From Brachybacterium fresconis (GTDB lineage: Bacteria; Actinomycetota; Actinomycetes; Actinomycetales; Dermabacteraceae): 64,000 bases of DNA. The position numbers were made by a program, and so were the translations under genes. This document shows, in pieces, positions 25,381-32,924 of this stretch. The first letter of the stretch is position 1, and each line of letters begins with the position of its first letter. The stretch lies in contig NZ_JAGIOC010000001.1 in the NCBI RefSeq assembly GCF_017876515.1, positions 682,001 through 746,000 on the forward strand, written 5' to 3'. Under the pieces are notes generated by a model. That model worked only from the letters and a program-made list of their open reading frames with translations, ran no database searches and had not been told where the DNA came from.

Positions 25381-26271
25381 ATGACATCGCTGTCCGATGC
25401 GCACCCGCCACCGCCCTCCGAGGTGGAGACGATGGCGCCCGCGCTGTGGTGCCGCCGCGGTGATCCGCCGCGCATGCAGTCGATGCATCGACATGACGAT
25501 CTCGAGATCAATGCGGTGCTGCGCGGCGAGCTGCGCTATGTGTTCGCCGGGCGCCCGTTCGTGGTGCGCGAGGGGCAGATCGCCCTGTTCTGGGCGGCGC
25601 AGCCGCACGGCCTGGTGGACTCCCGCGCCGGGGACGTGTGCTGGATGCACGTGCCGATCCCGACTCTGCTGGGCTGGAACCTGCCGGAGGCGGAGATGAG
25701 CGCCCTGCTGCGCCCGCAGCCGCTGGTCACCGACTCGCAGCTGGTGCGCTCACGCATCGAGTCGATGATGCCGTCGTGGTTGACGGAATACGAGGACGAC
25801 GACGCGTCCGCCCTGGTGCTGCTGGAGATCCGGGCGACGGTGCGCCGCGCCCTGCGCGCCGCGCTGGCCGACGGGACGGTCCGCTCCCCCTTCGCCGGTG
25901 TCGAGGAGGGATCGTTCCGGGCCGACGGGGCCCGCCGGGTGCCGGAGGAGTCGATCGCCCACACCATGACCATGGCCCAATTCGTCATCGAGCGCTTTCG
26001 CGAGCCGCTGCGCGTCGAGGACGTCGCCGCCGCGGCGCACCTGACGCCCTCGCATGCGATGACCGTGTTCCGCCGGACGGTGGGCGCGACGATCGGTGAG
26101 TACCTCACGATGTGCCGGGTGGCCGAGGCACAGCGCCTGCTGATGACCACGTCGGCGGGGATGCCGGAGGTCGCCGAGCGCAGCGGCTTCGGCTCGCTCA
26201 GCAGCTACTACGCGCACGTGACCGTAGCCTGTGGGATGGCGCCGCGGCAGTACCGGCAGCGGATCGGGTGA
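25381..26271 (+). CDS. AraC family transcriptional regulator
   Basis: This 296-residue regulator has an N-terminal cupin-like sensor domain (about 25-110, with MHRHDDLEINAVLRGELRY and a G-RPFVVREGQIALFW turn) and a C-terminal double helix-turn-helix (about 195-290: EPLRVEDVAAAAHLTPSHAM, then AERSGFGSLSSYYAHV). It probably senses a galactoside and activates the divergent GH4 gene, as for MelR/RafR-like proteins. A Q-Y-R ending follows the second HTH. The ATG at 25381 is preferred on promoter spacing. Its stop is 16 bp from the convergent acetyltransferase gene. Confidence 0.92.
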   Translation: MTSLSDAHPPPPSEVETMAPALWCRRGDPPRMQSMHRHDDLEINAVLRGELRYVFAGRPFVVREGQIALFWAAQPHGLVDSRAGDVCWMHVPIPTLLGWNLPEAEMSALLRPQPLVTDSQLVRSRIESMMPSWLTEYEDDDASALVLLEIRATVRRALRAALADGTVRSPFAGVEEGSFRADGARRVPEESIAHTMTMAQFVIERFREPLRVEDVAAAAHLTPSHAMTVFRRTVGATIGEYLTMCRVAEAQRLLMTTSAGMPEVAERSGFGSLSSYYAHVTVACGMAPRQYRQRIG

Positions 26272-26287
26272 ACGGGCGGCGGGGTGA

Positions 26288-26857
26288 TCAGTCCTCGACG
26301 GTGCGGATCACCCGCGCCGGGGAACCGACGACGAGCGCCCGGGCCGGCACATCCTTGGTCACCACGGAGGCGGCGGCGACCACAGCGTCCTCGCCGATCG
26401 TGACTCCGGGCAGGATGGTCACGTTCGCGCCGATCCACACGTTGCGTCCGATCACCACACGGCCGGGATGCATGTCGCCGCGGCGGCTGGGGGCGAGGTC
26501 GTGGTTCAGCGTGGCGATGAGGGTGTTGTGCCCGATGAGGCAGTCGTCGCCGATCTCGACCCCGCCCTGGTCCTGGAACCGGCAGCCGGCGTTGAGGAAC
26601 ACGCGCTTGCCGAGGTGGATGTTCTTGCCGAAGTCGGAGGTCAGCGGCGGGAACAGGGTGACGGTCTCGTCGATCTCCGTCCCGGTCAGCTCGGCCAGCA
26701 GCTCTCGGACGCGAACGGGCTCGTGGTAGCTGCCGTTCAGCTCGCCGGTGATCCGCAGCGCTTCCTGGCTGGTCTCGTGCATCACGGCGTGCAGCGGGGA
26801 GTCGGCGGAGATTCGTTCGCCGGAGTTCAGGGCCTCCAGCAGATCGGTGAGGCTCAT
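26288..26857 (-). CDS. Sugar O-acetyltransferase, maltose/galactoside transacetylase type
   Basis: This 189-residue protein has an N-terminal Mac helical region (about 5-60) and a left-handed beta-helix of hexapeptide repeats (about 75-170: IGRNVWIGANVTILPGVTIG, DAVVAAASVVTKDVP). The probable catalytic His119 lies in the loop NHDLAP. It would acetylate a sugar from acetyl-CoA as a trimer in the cytosol. Its ATG overlaps the MaoC stop (ATGA), so the two are co-expressed. Confidence 0.9.
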   Translation of the reverse strand: MSLTDLLEALNSGERISADSPLHAVMHETSQEALRITGELNGSYHEPVRVRELLAELTGTEIDETVTLFPPLTSDFGKNIHLGKRVFLNAGCRFQDQGGVEIGDDCLIGHNTLIATLNHDLAPSRRGDMHPGRVVIGRNVWIGANVTILPGVTIGEDAVVAAASVVTKDVPARALVVGSPARVIRTVED

Positions 26858-27312
26858 GCGTCCTCCCCTCGACGCAGCACCACGAGCTGGGGGACGAAGC
26901 GCTGACAGGTCTCGCCGTCCTGGTTCAGAGTCAGGCATTCCATGGTGACGATGCCGCGATCCGGTCGCGAGCGGGAGGGTCTGATCTCCCGGATCGTCGA
27001 GACGACGTGCAGCACGTCGGTGGGGCGGGTCGGGCGTGGCCAGGCGATCTCCCCACCGGCGCCGATCACGCCGTTGCCGATCGGCACGCTGTCCACGAGC
27101 AGACGCATGGTGATCGAGGCCGTGTGCCAGCCGCTCGCGGCGAGCCCTCCGAAGAAGGACGACTCCGCCTCGGAGGCGTCGAGGTGGAAGGGCTGCGGGT
27201 CGAATTCGCGGGCGTACTCGATGATCTGCGCCTCGTCCAGGGCGTGCTCGCCGCTGCGGAACTCGTCGCCGACGGCGAGGTCCTCGAGGGAGAGCCGGGT
27301 CTGCACGGTCAC
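26854..27312 (-). CDS. MaoC family dehydratase
   Basis: This 152-residue hot-dog-fold protein has the hydratase-2 motif with Asp and His in YAREFDPQPFHLDASEAES (about 33-51). GGLAASGWHTASITMRLL follows, which forms the central helix. Such proteins hydrate or dehydrate (R)-specific acyl-CoAs; the CoA substrate is unknown. The start is the GTG at 27312, preceded by GGAGGA. The pairing with an O-acetyltransferase is not a known pathway. Confidence 0.87.
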   Translation of the reverse strand: MTVQTRLSLEDLAVGDEFRSGEHALDEAQIIEYAREFDPQPFHLDASEAESSFFGGLAASGWHTASITMRLLVDSVPIGNGVIGAGGEIAWPRPTRPTDVLHVVSTIREIRPSRSRPDRGIVTMECLTLNQDGETCQRFVPQLVVLRRGEDA

Positions 27313-27530
27313 AAGTCCTCCGGGGTCCGGTGGTGCAGGGGTAGGTCCGCTCCATCATCTCCCGGATCAGCGGCCGACGGGCGCCGGAGCCCCCGTCCAG
27401 GGGTGCCCGGGGAGGGGACCCATGGCGAGGGCGCCCCTCAGGACCGGGTGATCAGGACCCGCCGTGGTTCGCGGTCGACGAAAGACCGGCGGAGCGCCGG
27501 CGGTCCCGCGCGGACCACTCCGGCAGCGGC

Positions 27531-27536
27531 TACCGT
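27531..27536 (+). promoter_or_regulatory. -10 element of a probable leaderless promoter (hydrolase at 27543)
   Basis: TACCGT lies 6 nt before the GTG start at 27543, and there is no Shine-Dalgarno sequence in the intervening GCTCCC. Confidence 0.5.
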
Positions 27537-27542
27537 GCTCCC

Positions 27543-28307
27543 GTGGCTGCTCCTCACCGTCTGCGCTCCTGGTCCCTCCGTCTGCTGGTCGCGCTGCTCG
27601 CGCTCGTGCTGGTGGCGGTGATCGGCCTCGTGACCTGGAGCCGGATCGGTGTGATGGAGGCCGAGGAGAACCCGCTGCACGGGGTCCTGCAGGATCCGGA
27701 GATCGACGTCTCGGAGACCTCGAGTGCGATGGTTCTGCATCCCGCCGACGCGGACTCCACGCCCGTCGGCCTGGTCTTCTACCCCGGGGCGAAGGTGGAG
27801 GCAGAGGCGTACGCGGCCCGGCTGGCGCCGCTGGTGACCGAGCAGGACATGACGGTGGTGATCGTGCGGCCGTGGCTGCACCTGGCGCTGCTGGATCGGC
27901 GTGGCCCGGAGACCTTCACCGACGAGGCTCCCGAGGTCGGGTCCTGGATGGTCGGCGGGCACTCCCTGGGCGGGGTGCGGGCCTGCCAGCTCGCGCCCGA
28001 GGCCGAGGCGCTGATCCTGTTCGGCTCCTACTGCTCGAACGATCTCTCGGAATCCGGCCCGCCGGTCCTGAGCCTGGCCGGCAGCGAGGACGGTCTGTCC
28101 ACGCCGGCCAAGATCGCCGATGCCCGCGGCAACCTGCCGGAGGACGCCTTCATGGTCGAGATCGACGGGGCCAGCCACGCCAGCTTCGGCGACTACGGGA
28201 GCCAGGACGGGGACGGAACGCCGCTGATCTCCGACGCGGCCATGGATCTCGCGGTCACGGAGTCGGTGGCGGAGTTCGTGGGCACCGAAGGGGTCGGCTC
28301 TCGCTGA
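27543..28307 (+). CDS. Membrane-anchored alpha/beta hydrolase
   Basis: This 254-residue protein has one N-terminal hydrophobic segment (about 13-31) that should anchor it or act as an uncleaved signal. The hydrolase domain has GGHSLGG with nucleophile Ser141, a likely acid in LAGSEDGL, and His in GASHASFGDYG near 220. It resembles the Abhydrolase_5-like single-domain esterases. The substrate is unknown. The GTG start is supported by TACCGT at -12 to -7. A strong terminator follows at 28367. Confidence 0.82.
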   Translation: MAAPHRLRSWSLRLLVALLALVLVAVIGLVTWSRIGVMEAEENPLHGVLQDPEIDVSETSSAMVLHPADADSTPVGLVFYPGAKVEAEAYAARLAPLVTEQDMTVVIVRPWLHLALLDRRGPETFTDEAPEVGSWMVGGHSLGGVRACQLAPEAEALILFGSYCSNDLSESGPPVLSLAGSEDGLSTPAKIADARGNLPEDAFMVEIDGASHASFGDYGSQDGDGTPLISDAAMDLAVTESVAEFVGTEGVGSR

Positions 28308-28366
28308 GCTCCGGGGGCCTCAACGGCTGATCCACGCCCTCGGATGGCACCCCTGCGGTGAACAGC

Positions 28367-28404
28367 GCGACGGGGCGTCCACCGTGCGGTGGACGCCCCG
28401 TCGC
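28367..28404. terminator. Strong bidirectional hairpin terminator
   Basis: A perfect 17-bp stem (28367-28383 with 28388-28404) closes on a 4-nt GTGC loop. It lies between the convergent hydrolase and Ltp lipoprotein genes and can serve both strands. There is no T-run, as is common in this group. Confidence 0.85.
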
Positions 28405-28421
28405 ATCATCGGGTGAGACCG

Positions 28422-29309
28422 TCAGCCCTCGAGGTTCTCGACCGCGTAGTCGGCCTGTTCCTGGGTGAACTGGTCCCCGTACTCGGAGGACAGCTGATCG
28501 CGGATCGCGTCCGGCGACATGTCCATCGTGTCGCGATAGGACTCGGCACTGGCCAGAGCGTTCGCGTTCCAGTCCGCCTCGATGGTGTCGATCGCGTACT
28601 GGGCCTGATCCGCGGTGAACTGCTCGCCGTACTCGGAGGTGAGCTGGTCGTAGATGCCCGCCTTGGACATGTGCATCGTCTCCGAGTAGCTCTCGGCCGA
28701 CGCGAGCGCGTTCTCGTTCCAGTCCGCGTCGACGTTGTCCACCGCGTACTGGGCGGCCTCATCGGAGAACTGGTCGGCGTACTCCGACGTGAGCTGCTCG
28801 AACAGCCCCTTCTTGGACATGTGCATCATGTCCGAGTAGCTCTGGGCGCTGTTCAGCGCAGAGGTGTACTCGGCGGGGACGTCGTCCTCGGCCGGGGCTT
28901 CCTCAGCGGCGGGCTCCTCCTCGGCGGGGGCCTCCTCCGCTGCCGGTTCGTCCGCGGCAGCGGACTTCTCCACCGCGGGCTCCTCGGCCGCGGCGTCCTC
29001 TGCGGGTGCCTCGGCATCGGCGGCCTCGTTCTCGGCCGGCTCGGCGGCCGCGGTCTCGGACGACTCTGCGTCGTCGCCGCCGCCGGAGAAGACCAGGGCG
29101 GAGCAGCCGGCGATGAGGAGGACGAGCAGGATGATGCAGCCGCAGCCGGCGGCGATCAGGCCCTTCTTCTTCCCGCTCTTGGCGGGAGGGGTCGGCGGGA
29201 CACCGGGTGCGCCGCTGTTCGCAGCGCCGTACGGGGTCGCGCCGAAGTTCGGCGCGGAGGGCAGATCCGAGGAACCCGGATCCTGGGGCGAGGGCGAGGT
29301 GCTGTTCAC
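28422..29309 (-). CDS. Ltp-repeat (host cell surface-exposed) lipoprotein-like protein
   Basis: This 295-residue surface protein has a proline-rich cytoplasmic N-terminus (1-45) and a KSGKKKG stop. A hydrophobic segment at 50-73 contains a lipobox-like IAGC (Cys69). A Glu/Ala/Pro-rich linker (about 80-150) leads to three tandem repeats of about 45-50 residues (151-295), with the pattern SAESY-x-MHMS-x(5)-QLTSEY-x-FT-x(5)-YAI. The repeats match the Ltp family first seen in phage superinfection-exclusion lipoproteins. The GTG at 29309 has GGAG 8 nt upstream; longer frames read into non-coding DNA. It may protect the envelope or block phage DNA entry; that role is by analogy only. Confidence 0.8.
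   Translation of the reverse strand: MNSTSPSPQDPGSSDLPSAPNFGATPYGAANSGAPGVPPTPPAKSGKKKGLIAAGCGCIILLVLLIAGCSALVFSGGGDDAESSETAAAEPAENEAADAEAPAEDAAAEEPAVEKSAAADEPAAEEAPAEEEPAAEEAPAEDDVPAEYTSALNSAQSYSDMMHMSKKGLFEQLTSEYADQFSDEAAQYAVDNVDADWNENALASAESYSETMHMSKAGIYDQLTSEYGEQFTADQAQYAIDTIEADWNANALASAESYRDTMDMSPDAIRDQLSSEYGDQFTQEQADYAVENLEG
28425..28863. repeat. Three tandem ~150-bp repeats in the Ltp protein gene
   Basis: Three head-to-tail copies encode the Ltp repeats, the last one (nearest 28425) being shortest and most diverged. Copies share blocks such as the codons for QLTSEY and ASAESY. Confidence 0.7.
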
Positions 29310-30006
29310 AGCTGCACTCCATTCTGAGGGCGAGACGTCGTTCCCTGGGCACAGGGGTGCCAGGGCTACTGCTGAGAGGTCAGGCCCGCTGCGGGTGCGT
29401 GAGCTCCATGGCGCAGAATCTGCGAGGAGCATCGGCATCCGATCGGTGATCGGAGGGGAAAAGCTGCCGGTTGAGGCCTTCATGAGAAGACTACGGAAGG
29501 GGTCCGACGAACGAGGCCGTTTCACCTTCAATCAGGTGTATGCAACGCGTCACGCCCGGTCGTCGGGGACCTTCACCGAGCATCTCGGGTCGATCACCCC
29601 GACCGTCCTGCGCCGAGGGCCACCGGGAGAACATCACACGGGAGCCTGAGGACCCATCGTTCGCGAGGTCCGTCCAATCTGCTGGTCGGATAAAGCAGAT
29701 CCTCGATCGCGACCTTCGCCAGCGCCGCGATCCTCACTGCGGGTCCACGGCATCCGTCTCGTGCAGCCCACGGTGCTCGTGCCGCGACTCGCCGCCGGCC
29801 TGCTGTTCCGGACCCCGTGGTCCTCTCGTCCGTGCGCCGTGGCGTTCGTGTTCGTCCTTCTCGGTGCGCTGCGCCTCCCGATCCTGGACGCCGCACAGCT
29901 CTCATCGGCCGGACCAGGAAGATCGCGACCGCATGCCACGCCCGATCCGTCAATCCGAGCTGTTGGCCCTGTCGGCGGGCCTGGACACGCGTGCTCTACT
30001 GGTCAG
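29310..30006. other. Long intergenic region without a recognised gene
   Basis: About 700 bp between two divergent genes. Several open frames cross it on both strands but none has a family-like protein, a ribosome site or steady codon bias. Visible structure is limited to a bulged hairpin around 29343-29366 (CCCTGGGCAC with GTGCCAGGG) and the upstream region of the Ltp gene. It may hold a decayed gene or an RNA that I cannot identify. Confidence 0.4.
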
Positions 30007-30393
30007 ATGAACACTCTCTCCTCGACCCGCCGCCGGATGACCCGTGACGAGGCACTCGCCTGGAACTCCGACTGGTCCCCCTCCGACGTCACGACCCTCG
30101 AGGAGAACTTCGACCGCGTCGGTGCGCACACGTTCTACCGCACGCAGTCCAACGGCAGTCTGACCGTGCAGGATGCGAGCGGTCGCCCGCTGATGTACGT
30201 CCACTCCGGGTTCGTGACGTTCCGGGAGGGACTGGCCCCGAAGGACCGCGCGAATCCCGAGGTCGAGGGCTTCGACCTCTCCACCGTGCAGACCACTGCG
30301 AAGGTCCCGGCCAAGGGCGAGGAGCAGCTCACGATCTGCCCGTCCTGCTTCTACGCGATGCCGTACACCGGGGTCTGCGACACCTGCGGCTGA
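30007..30393 (+). CDS. Small hypothetical protein with C-terminal zinc ribbon
   Basis: This 128-residue cytosolic protein is not recognised over residues 1-105, which are polar with a DEALAWNSDW segment. It ends in a four-cysteine cluster (CPSC at 111-114 and CDTC at 124-127), a treble-clef or ribbon-like zinc site. The ATG at 30007 has TCTACT, a near-match to the TANNNT element, 6 nt upstream. A second in-frame ATG at 30037 is an alternative. It precedes the small ORF and helicase genes, but co-transcription is not evident. Confidence 0.65.
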   Translation: MNTLSSTRRRMTRDEALAWNSDWSPSDVTTLEENFDRVGAHTFYRTQSNGSLTVQDASGRPLMYVHSGFVTFREGLAPKDRANPEVEGFDLSTVQTTAKVPAKGEEQLTICPSCFYAMPYTGVCDTCG

Positions 30394-30420
30394 TCCACGG
30401 CATCCCGACCTGGTCGCCGT

Positions 30421-30588
30421 TCAGGATGCGGAGGGAACTCGGAGCACGTCGACCGCTCCGATGCGCTCCGCCTGCTCGGCCGTCTCGACGAGGTCCGCCG
30501 TCGGCGGGTACGGCAGGTAGTGCGCCCCGATCTCGCGGAACAGCGGCCCCGCGCTGGGGATCTGCAGGAATCGTTCCGCCGCGCTCAT
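30421..30588 (-). CDS. Hypothetical 55-residue protein
   Basis: A 56-codon frame reads MSAAERFLQIPSAGPLFREI and continues to a natural stop, with strong third-position GC (typical of real genes here). It fits between two plus-strand genes without overlap. No domain is recognised; it may be an intact small protein or the end of a lost gene. Ribosome-binding evidence is weak. Confidence 0.45.
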   Translation of the reverse strand: MSAAERFLQIPSAGPLFREIGAHYLPYPPTADLVETAEQAERIGAVDVLRVPSAS

Positions 30589-30738
30589 GCTCCCGACAAG
30601 CTCCGATCCGGCCGCGGAGCGGCGGTGGGGACGACACCGGACAGGTCACTGCAACCGGCCCGAGCATTTCCCGCCCCGCATCGGCCTGGGCTGGATAGCC
30701 TGACCTCACCAGCGACGACGCCACCTGTGGGAGGACCC

Positions 30739-32391
30739 TTGCCGATCACCGTCCCGGACTCCCCCGACTTCGCCTCGGAAGCCGAACGCGTCGTGTGGGA
30801 CCACCTGCTGCAGCAGCTGCCGAACGATGCGGCCCTCCTGGCCGGACAGCGCGTCACCGCCGCCGGCGAAGAGGTCGAGGCGGACCTGCTGGTGCTCTGG
30901 CCCGGGACCGGCATCGCCGTCATCGAGGTCAAGGGCGGACGCATCTCGCTCCAGGACGGCACCTGGAGACAATCGGACCGCCAGGGCAGCCATCCCCTGC
31001 AGCGATCCCCCATCGAACAGGCCCAGCGCGCCAAGCACGAGATCATCGGTTACCTCAACGCCACCTCCTCCCGCCCCATCGGCCGCAGCGTGCACCTGGC
31101 GGTGCTCCCGTACACCGAGCTGCCGACGGACTGGGACGTCCCCGATGCGCCGAGGGCGCTCACCCTGGATGCCACCGACCTGCCGGAGCTGGCCGGCAGG
31201 ATCACCCACGCGCTGCGCTCGCAGGCCCGCGACGCCCATCAGCCGCTGGATGAGACCCTGCGCGAGCACGCCGTGAGAATGCTGCGGCGCACCCACCGCG
31301 CGATCGAGAACCACCAGCTGGCCGCCCGCGAGATCGAGGACGAGGGCAATGCGCTCACCCGCGAGCAGGAACGCTCGGTCGCCCTGCTGCGTTACCAGCG
31401 CCGCGCCCAGATCATCGGTGGCGCCGGCTCCGGCAAGACCCACCTGGCCATGATCAAGGCCCGCACCCTCACCCGCCGCGGCGCCCGCACCGCACTGCTG
31501 TGCTACTCCCGGGGTCTGGCCCGCCATTTCCAGCTGCTCGCGACCACCTGGCCGGAGGAAGATCGACCGGCGTACGTCGGGCTGTTCCACGACCTGCCGG
31601 TGCACTGGGGCGCCGAGACCGAGGACGCGTTCGACGGCACGGCGGCGACCTACTACGAGGAGCACCTCCCCCGGCGCCTCGCCGAGCTCGCCGCCGAGCA
31701 GGATCAGGACCAGCTGTTCGACGCGATCGTGGTGGACGAGGCACAGGACTTCGCCGACATCTGGTGGGACGGGCTGCGCTCCTGCCTGCGCGAGCAGGAC
31801 GAGGGCGTGCTGTTCGTGTTCACCGACGAGCACCAGAGCGTCTTCGACCGCGAGGGCCGGGCCCCGATCACCCTCAGCCCGTTCCCGCTGGACGACAATC
31901 TGCGCAGCACCCGCTCCATCGCCCACACCTTCGCCCCGCTCACCCCCATCGAGCAGAACGCCCGGATGGAGCAGGGCGCCCCGGTGCGGTACGTCGAATG
32001 CGCCACGGCCGACGCGGTCGGCGCCGCCGACGACGTCGTCGAGCAGCTGCTGGAGGAAGGCTGGGACCCCGGCGACATCGCGCTGCTGACCACCCGCAGC
32101 CGCCATCCCGAGCAGAAGGAGCGCATCGAGCACTTCGGGTACGACGGGTACTGGGACGAGTTCTTCGCCGCCGAGGACGTGTTCTACGGCCACGTCCTGA
32201 ACTTCAAAGGCCTCGAGCGACGCGTCGTGGTGCTCGCGATCAACGGCTTCGGCTCTGCCGAGCGCGCCCCACAGCTGCTGTACGTCGGCCTGTCCCGGGC
32301 GCGCTCGCTGCTGGTGGTCGTCGGCGAGCAGACCGAGATCTGGGACGCCGGCGGCGGGGTGGTGCTGGAGCGGATCCTCGGGAAGGGCTGA
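30739..32391 (+). CDS. NERD-domain UvrD-like helicase/nuclease
   Basis: This 550-residue protein joins a NERD nuclease-like domain (about 10-125) to a superfamily 1 helicase core. The NERD part has Asp49, then E63-V-K65, the E-x-K arrangement of PD-(D/E)XK nucleases, so it may be catalytically intact. The helicase has Walker A GGAGSGKTHLA from 227, Walker B IVVDEAQD with Asp333-Glu334, and C-terminal LNFKGLERRVVVLAI and LYVGLSRARSLLVVV (motifs V-VI). Start is a TTG at 30739 with GGGAGGA 4-10 nt upstream; an in-frame GTG at 30727 is possible. Proteins with this layout take part in DNA repair or anti-phage defence. Adjacent HipBA makes a defence/stress role worth testing. Confidence 0.87.
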   Translation: MPITVPDSPDFASEAERVVWDHLLQQLPNDAALLAGQRVTAAGEEVEADLLVLWPGTGIAVIEVKGGRISLQDGTWRQSDRQGSHPLQRSPIEQAQRAKHEIIGYLNATSSRPIGRSVHLAVLPYTELPTDWDVPDAPRALTLDATDLPELAGRITHALRSQARDAHQPLDETLREHAVRMLRRTHRAIENHQLAAREIEDEGNALTREQERSVALLRYQRRAQIIGGAGSGKTHLAMIKARTLTRRGARTALLCYSRGLARHFQLLATTWPEEDRPAYVGLFHDLPVHWGAETEDAFDGTAATYYEEHLPRRLAELAAEQDQDQLFDAIVVDEAQDFADIWWDGLRSCLREQDEGVLFVFTDEHQSVFDREGRAPITLSPFPLDDNLRSTRSIAHTFAPLTPIEQNARMEQGAPVRYVECATADAVGAADDVVEQLLEEGWDPGDIALLTTRSRHPEQKERIEHFGYDGYWDEFFAAEDVFYGHVLNFKGLERRVVVLAINGFGSAERAPQLLYVGLSRARSLLVVVGEQTEIWDAGGGVVLERILGKG

Positions 32392-32532
32392 GCACCACGG
32401 ACCCTCCGCCCCCAGCGGCGACGGCGGACGGCCCCGGTGACGAGGAACGGGGCGAGCAGCAGCAGGAACAGCAGCGGTAAGACGACGTGCAGCCCGTTCC
32501 CGGTGGCCACGCCGCCCGAGCGCCCCGAAACC

Positions 32533-32556
32533 GGAGCTGGAGCTGGAGCTGGAGCC
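32533..32556. repeat. GAGCTG short tandem repeat
   Basis: About four copies of the 6-bp unit GAGCTG occur just upstream of the hipB promoter region. In a minus-strand frame they would encode alternating Ala-Pro. The unit could slip in copy number. Confidence 0.7.
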
Positions 32557-32636
32557 ACACAACCAGCAAATATGATCAACAGAGTACCCATATACGAGGC
32601 TTGCGGCTAACATAACGATCATAGGAGGTGACAAAG
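32557..32636 (+). promoter_or_regulatory. AT-rich hipBA promoter/operator region with strong Shine-Dalgarno
   Basis: An abrupt AT-rich stretch in otherwise 70% GC DNA. It holds a -10-like TATGAT at 32571-32576 and a 7-bp inverted repeat TATGATC (32571-32577) / GATCATA (32617-32623), the likely antitoxin binding arms. A near-perfect Shine-Dalgarno AGGAGGTG at 32623-32630, 6 nt before the hipB ATG, fixes that start. Such antitoxin-bound promoters are usual for hipBA operons. Confidence 0.6.
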
Positions 32637-32924
32637 ATGGCCGGTTACAGGATCGACCGAGAGCTCGAGGACTTCGGTGAGCATGTGCGCGGCTGGCGCA
32701 TGGTGCTCGGGCTGACGGCGCAGCAGGTCGCCGAGCGCGCCAGCATCACGCGGACCACTCTGCGCAAGATCGAGACCGGCGATCCGACCGTGAGCTTCGG
32801 CAGCGTCGCCCAGGTGCTGCGCGCACTCGGCGTGCTCGAGCAGAGCGTCGAGGCCATCGATCCGCTCCGCAGCGACATCGGCCGCCTGCGCGCGGGCAAG
32901 CTCGGGAGGAGGCGCGCCCGATGA
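32637..32924 (+). CDS. hipB: HipB-like antitoxin, HTH (XRE) regulator
   Basis: This 95-residue protein has a central helix-turn-helix (LTAQQVAERASITRTTLRKI, then ETGDPTVSFGSVAQVLRALG, about 25-65) and a basic C-terminus. It should bind the upstream AT-rich operator and neutralise the HipA kinase encoded next, with which it overlaps by 4 bp (ATGA). The length and the partner fit HipB antitoxins. Confidence 0.9.
   Translation: MAGYRIDRELEDFGEHVRGWRMVLGLTAQQVAERASITRTTLRKIETGDPTVSFGSVAQVLRALGVLEQSVEAIDPLRSDIGRLRAGKLGRRRAR

Noticed and set aside
29594..29953. Minus-strand frame of 119 codons in the 700-bp gap.
   Set aside because: Arg-rich sequence with no domain or ribosome site; treated as non-coding.
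32184..32591. Minus-strand frame with a lipobox-like IFAGC, a Pro-Ala linker and a hydrophobic helix followed by Arg residues.
   Set aside because: More than half of it overlaps the helicase gene end and the linker is just the GAGCTG repeat; no ribosome site. It could still be a small protein, but the evidence is too weak.
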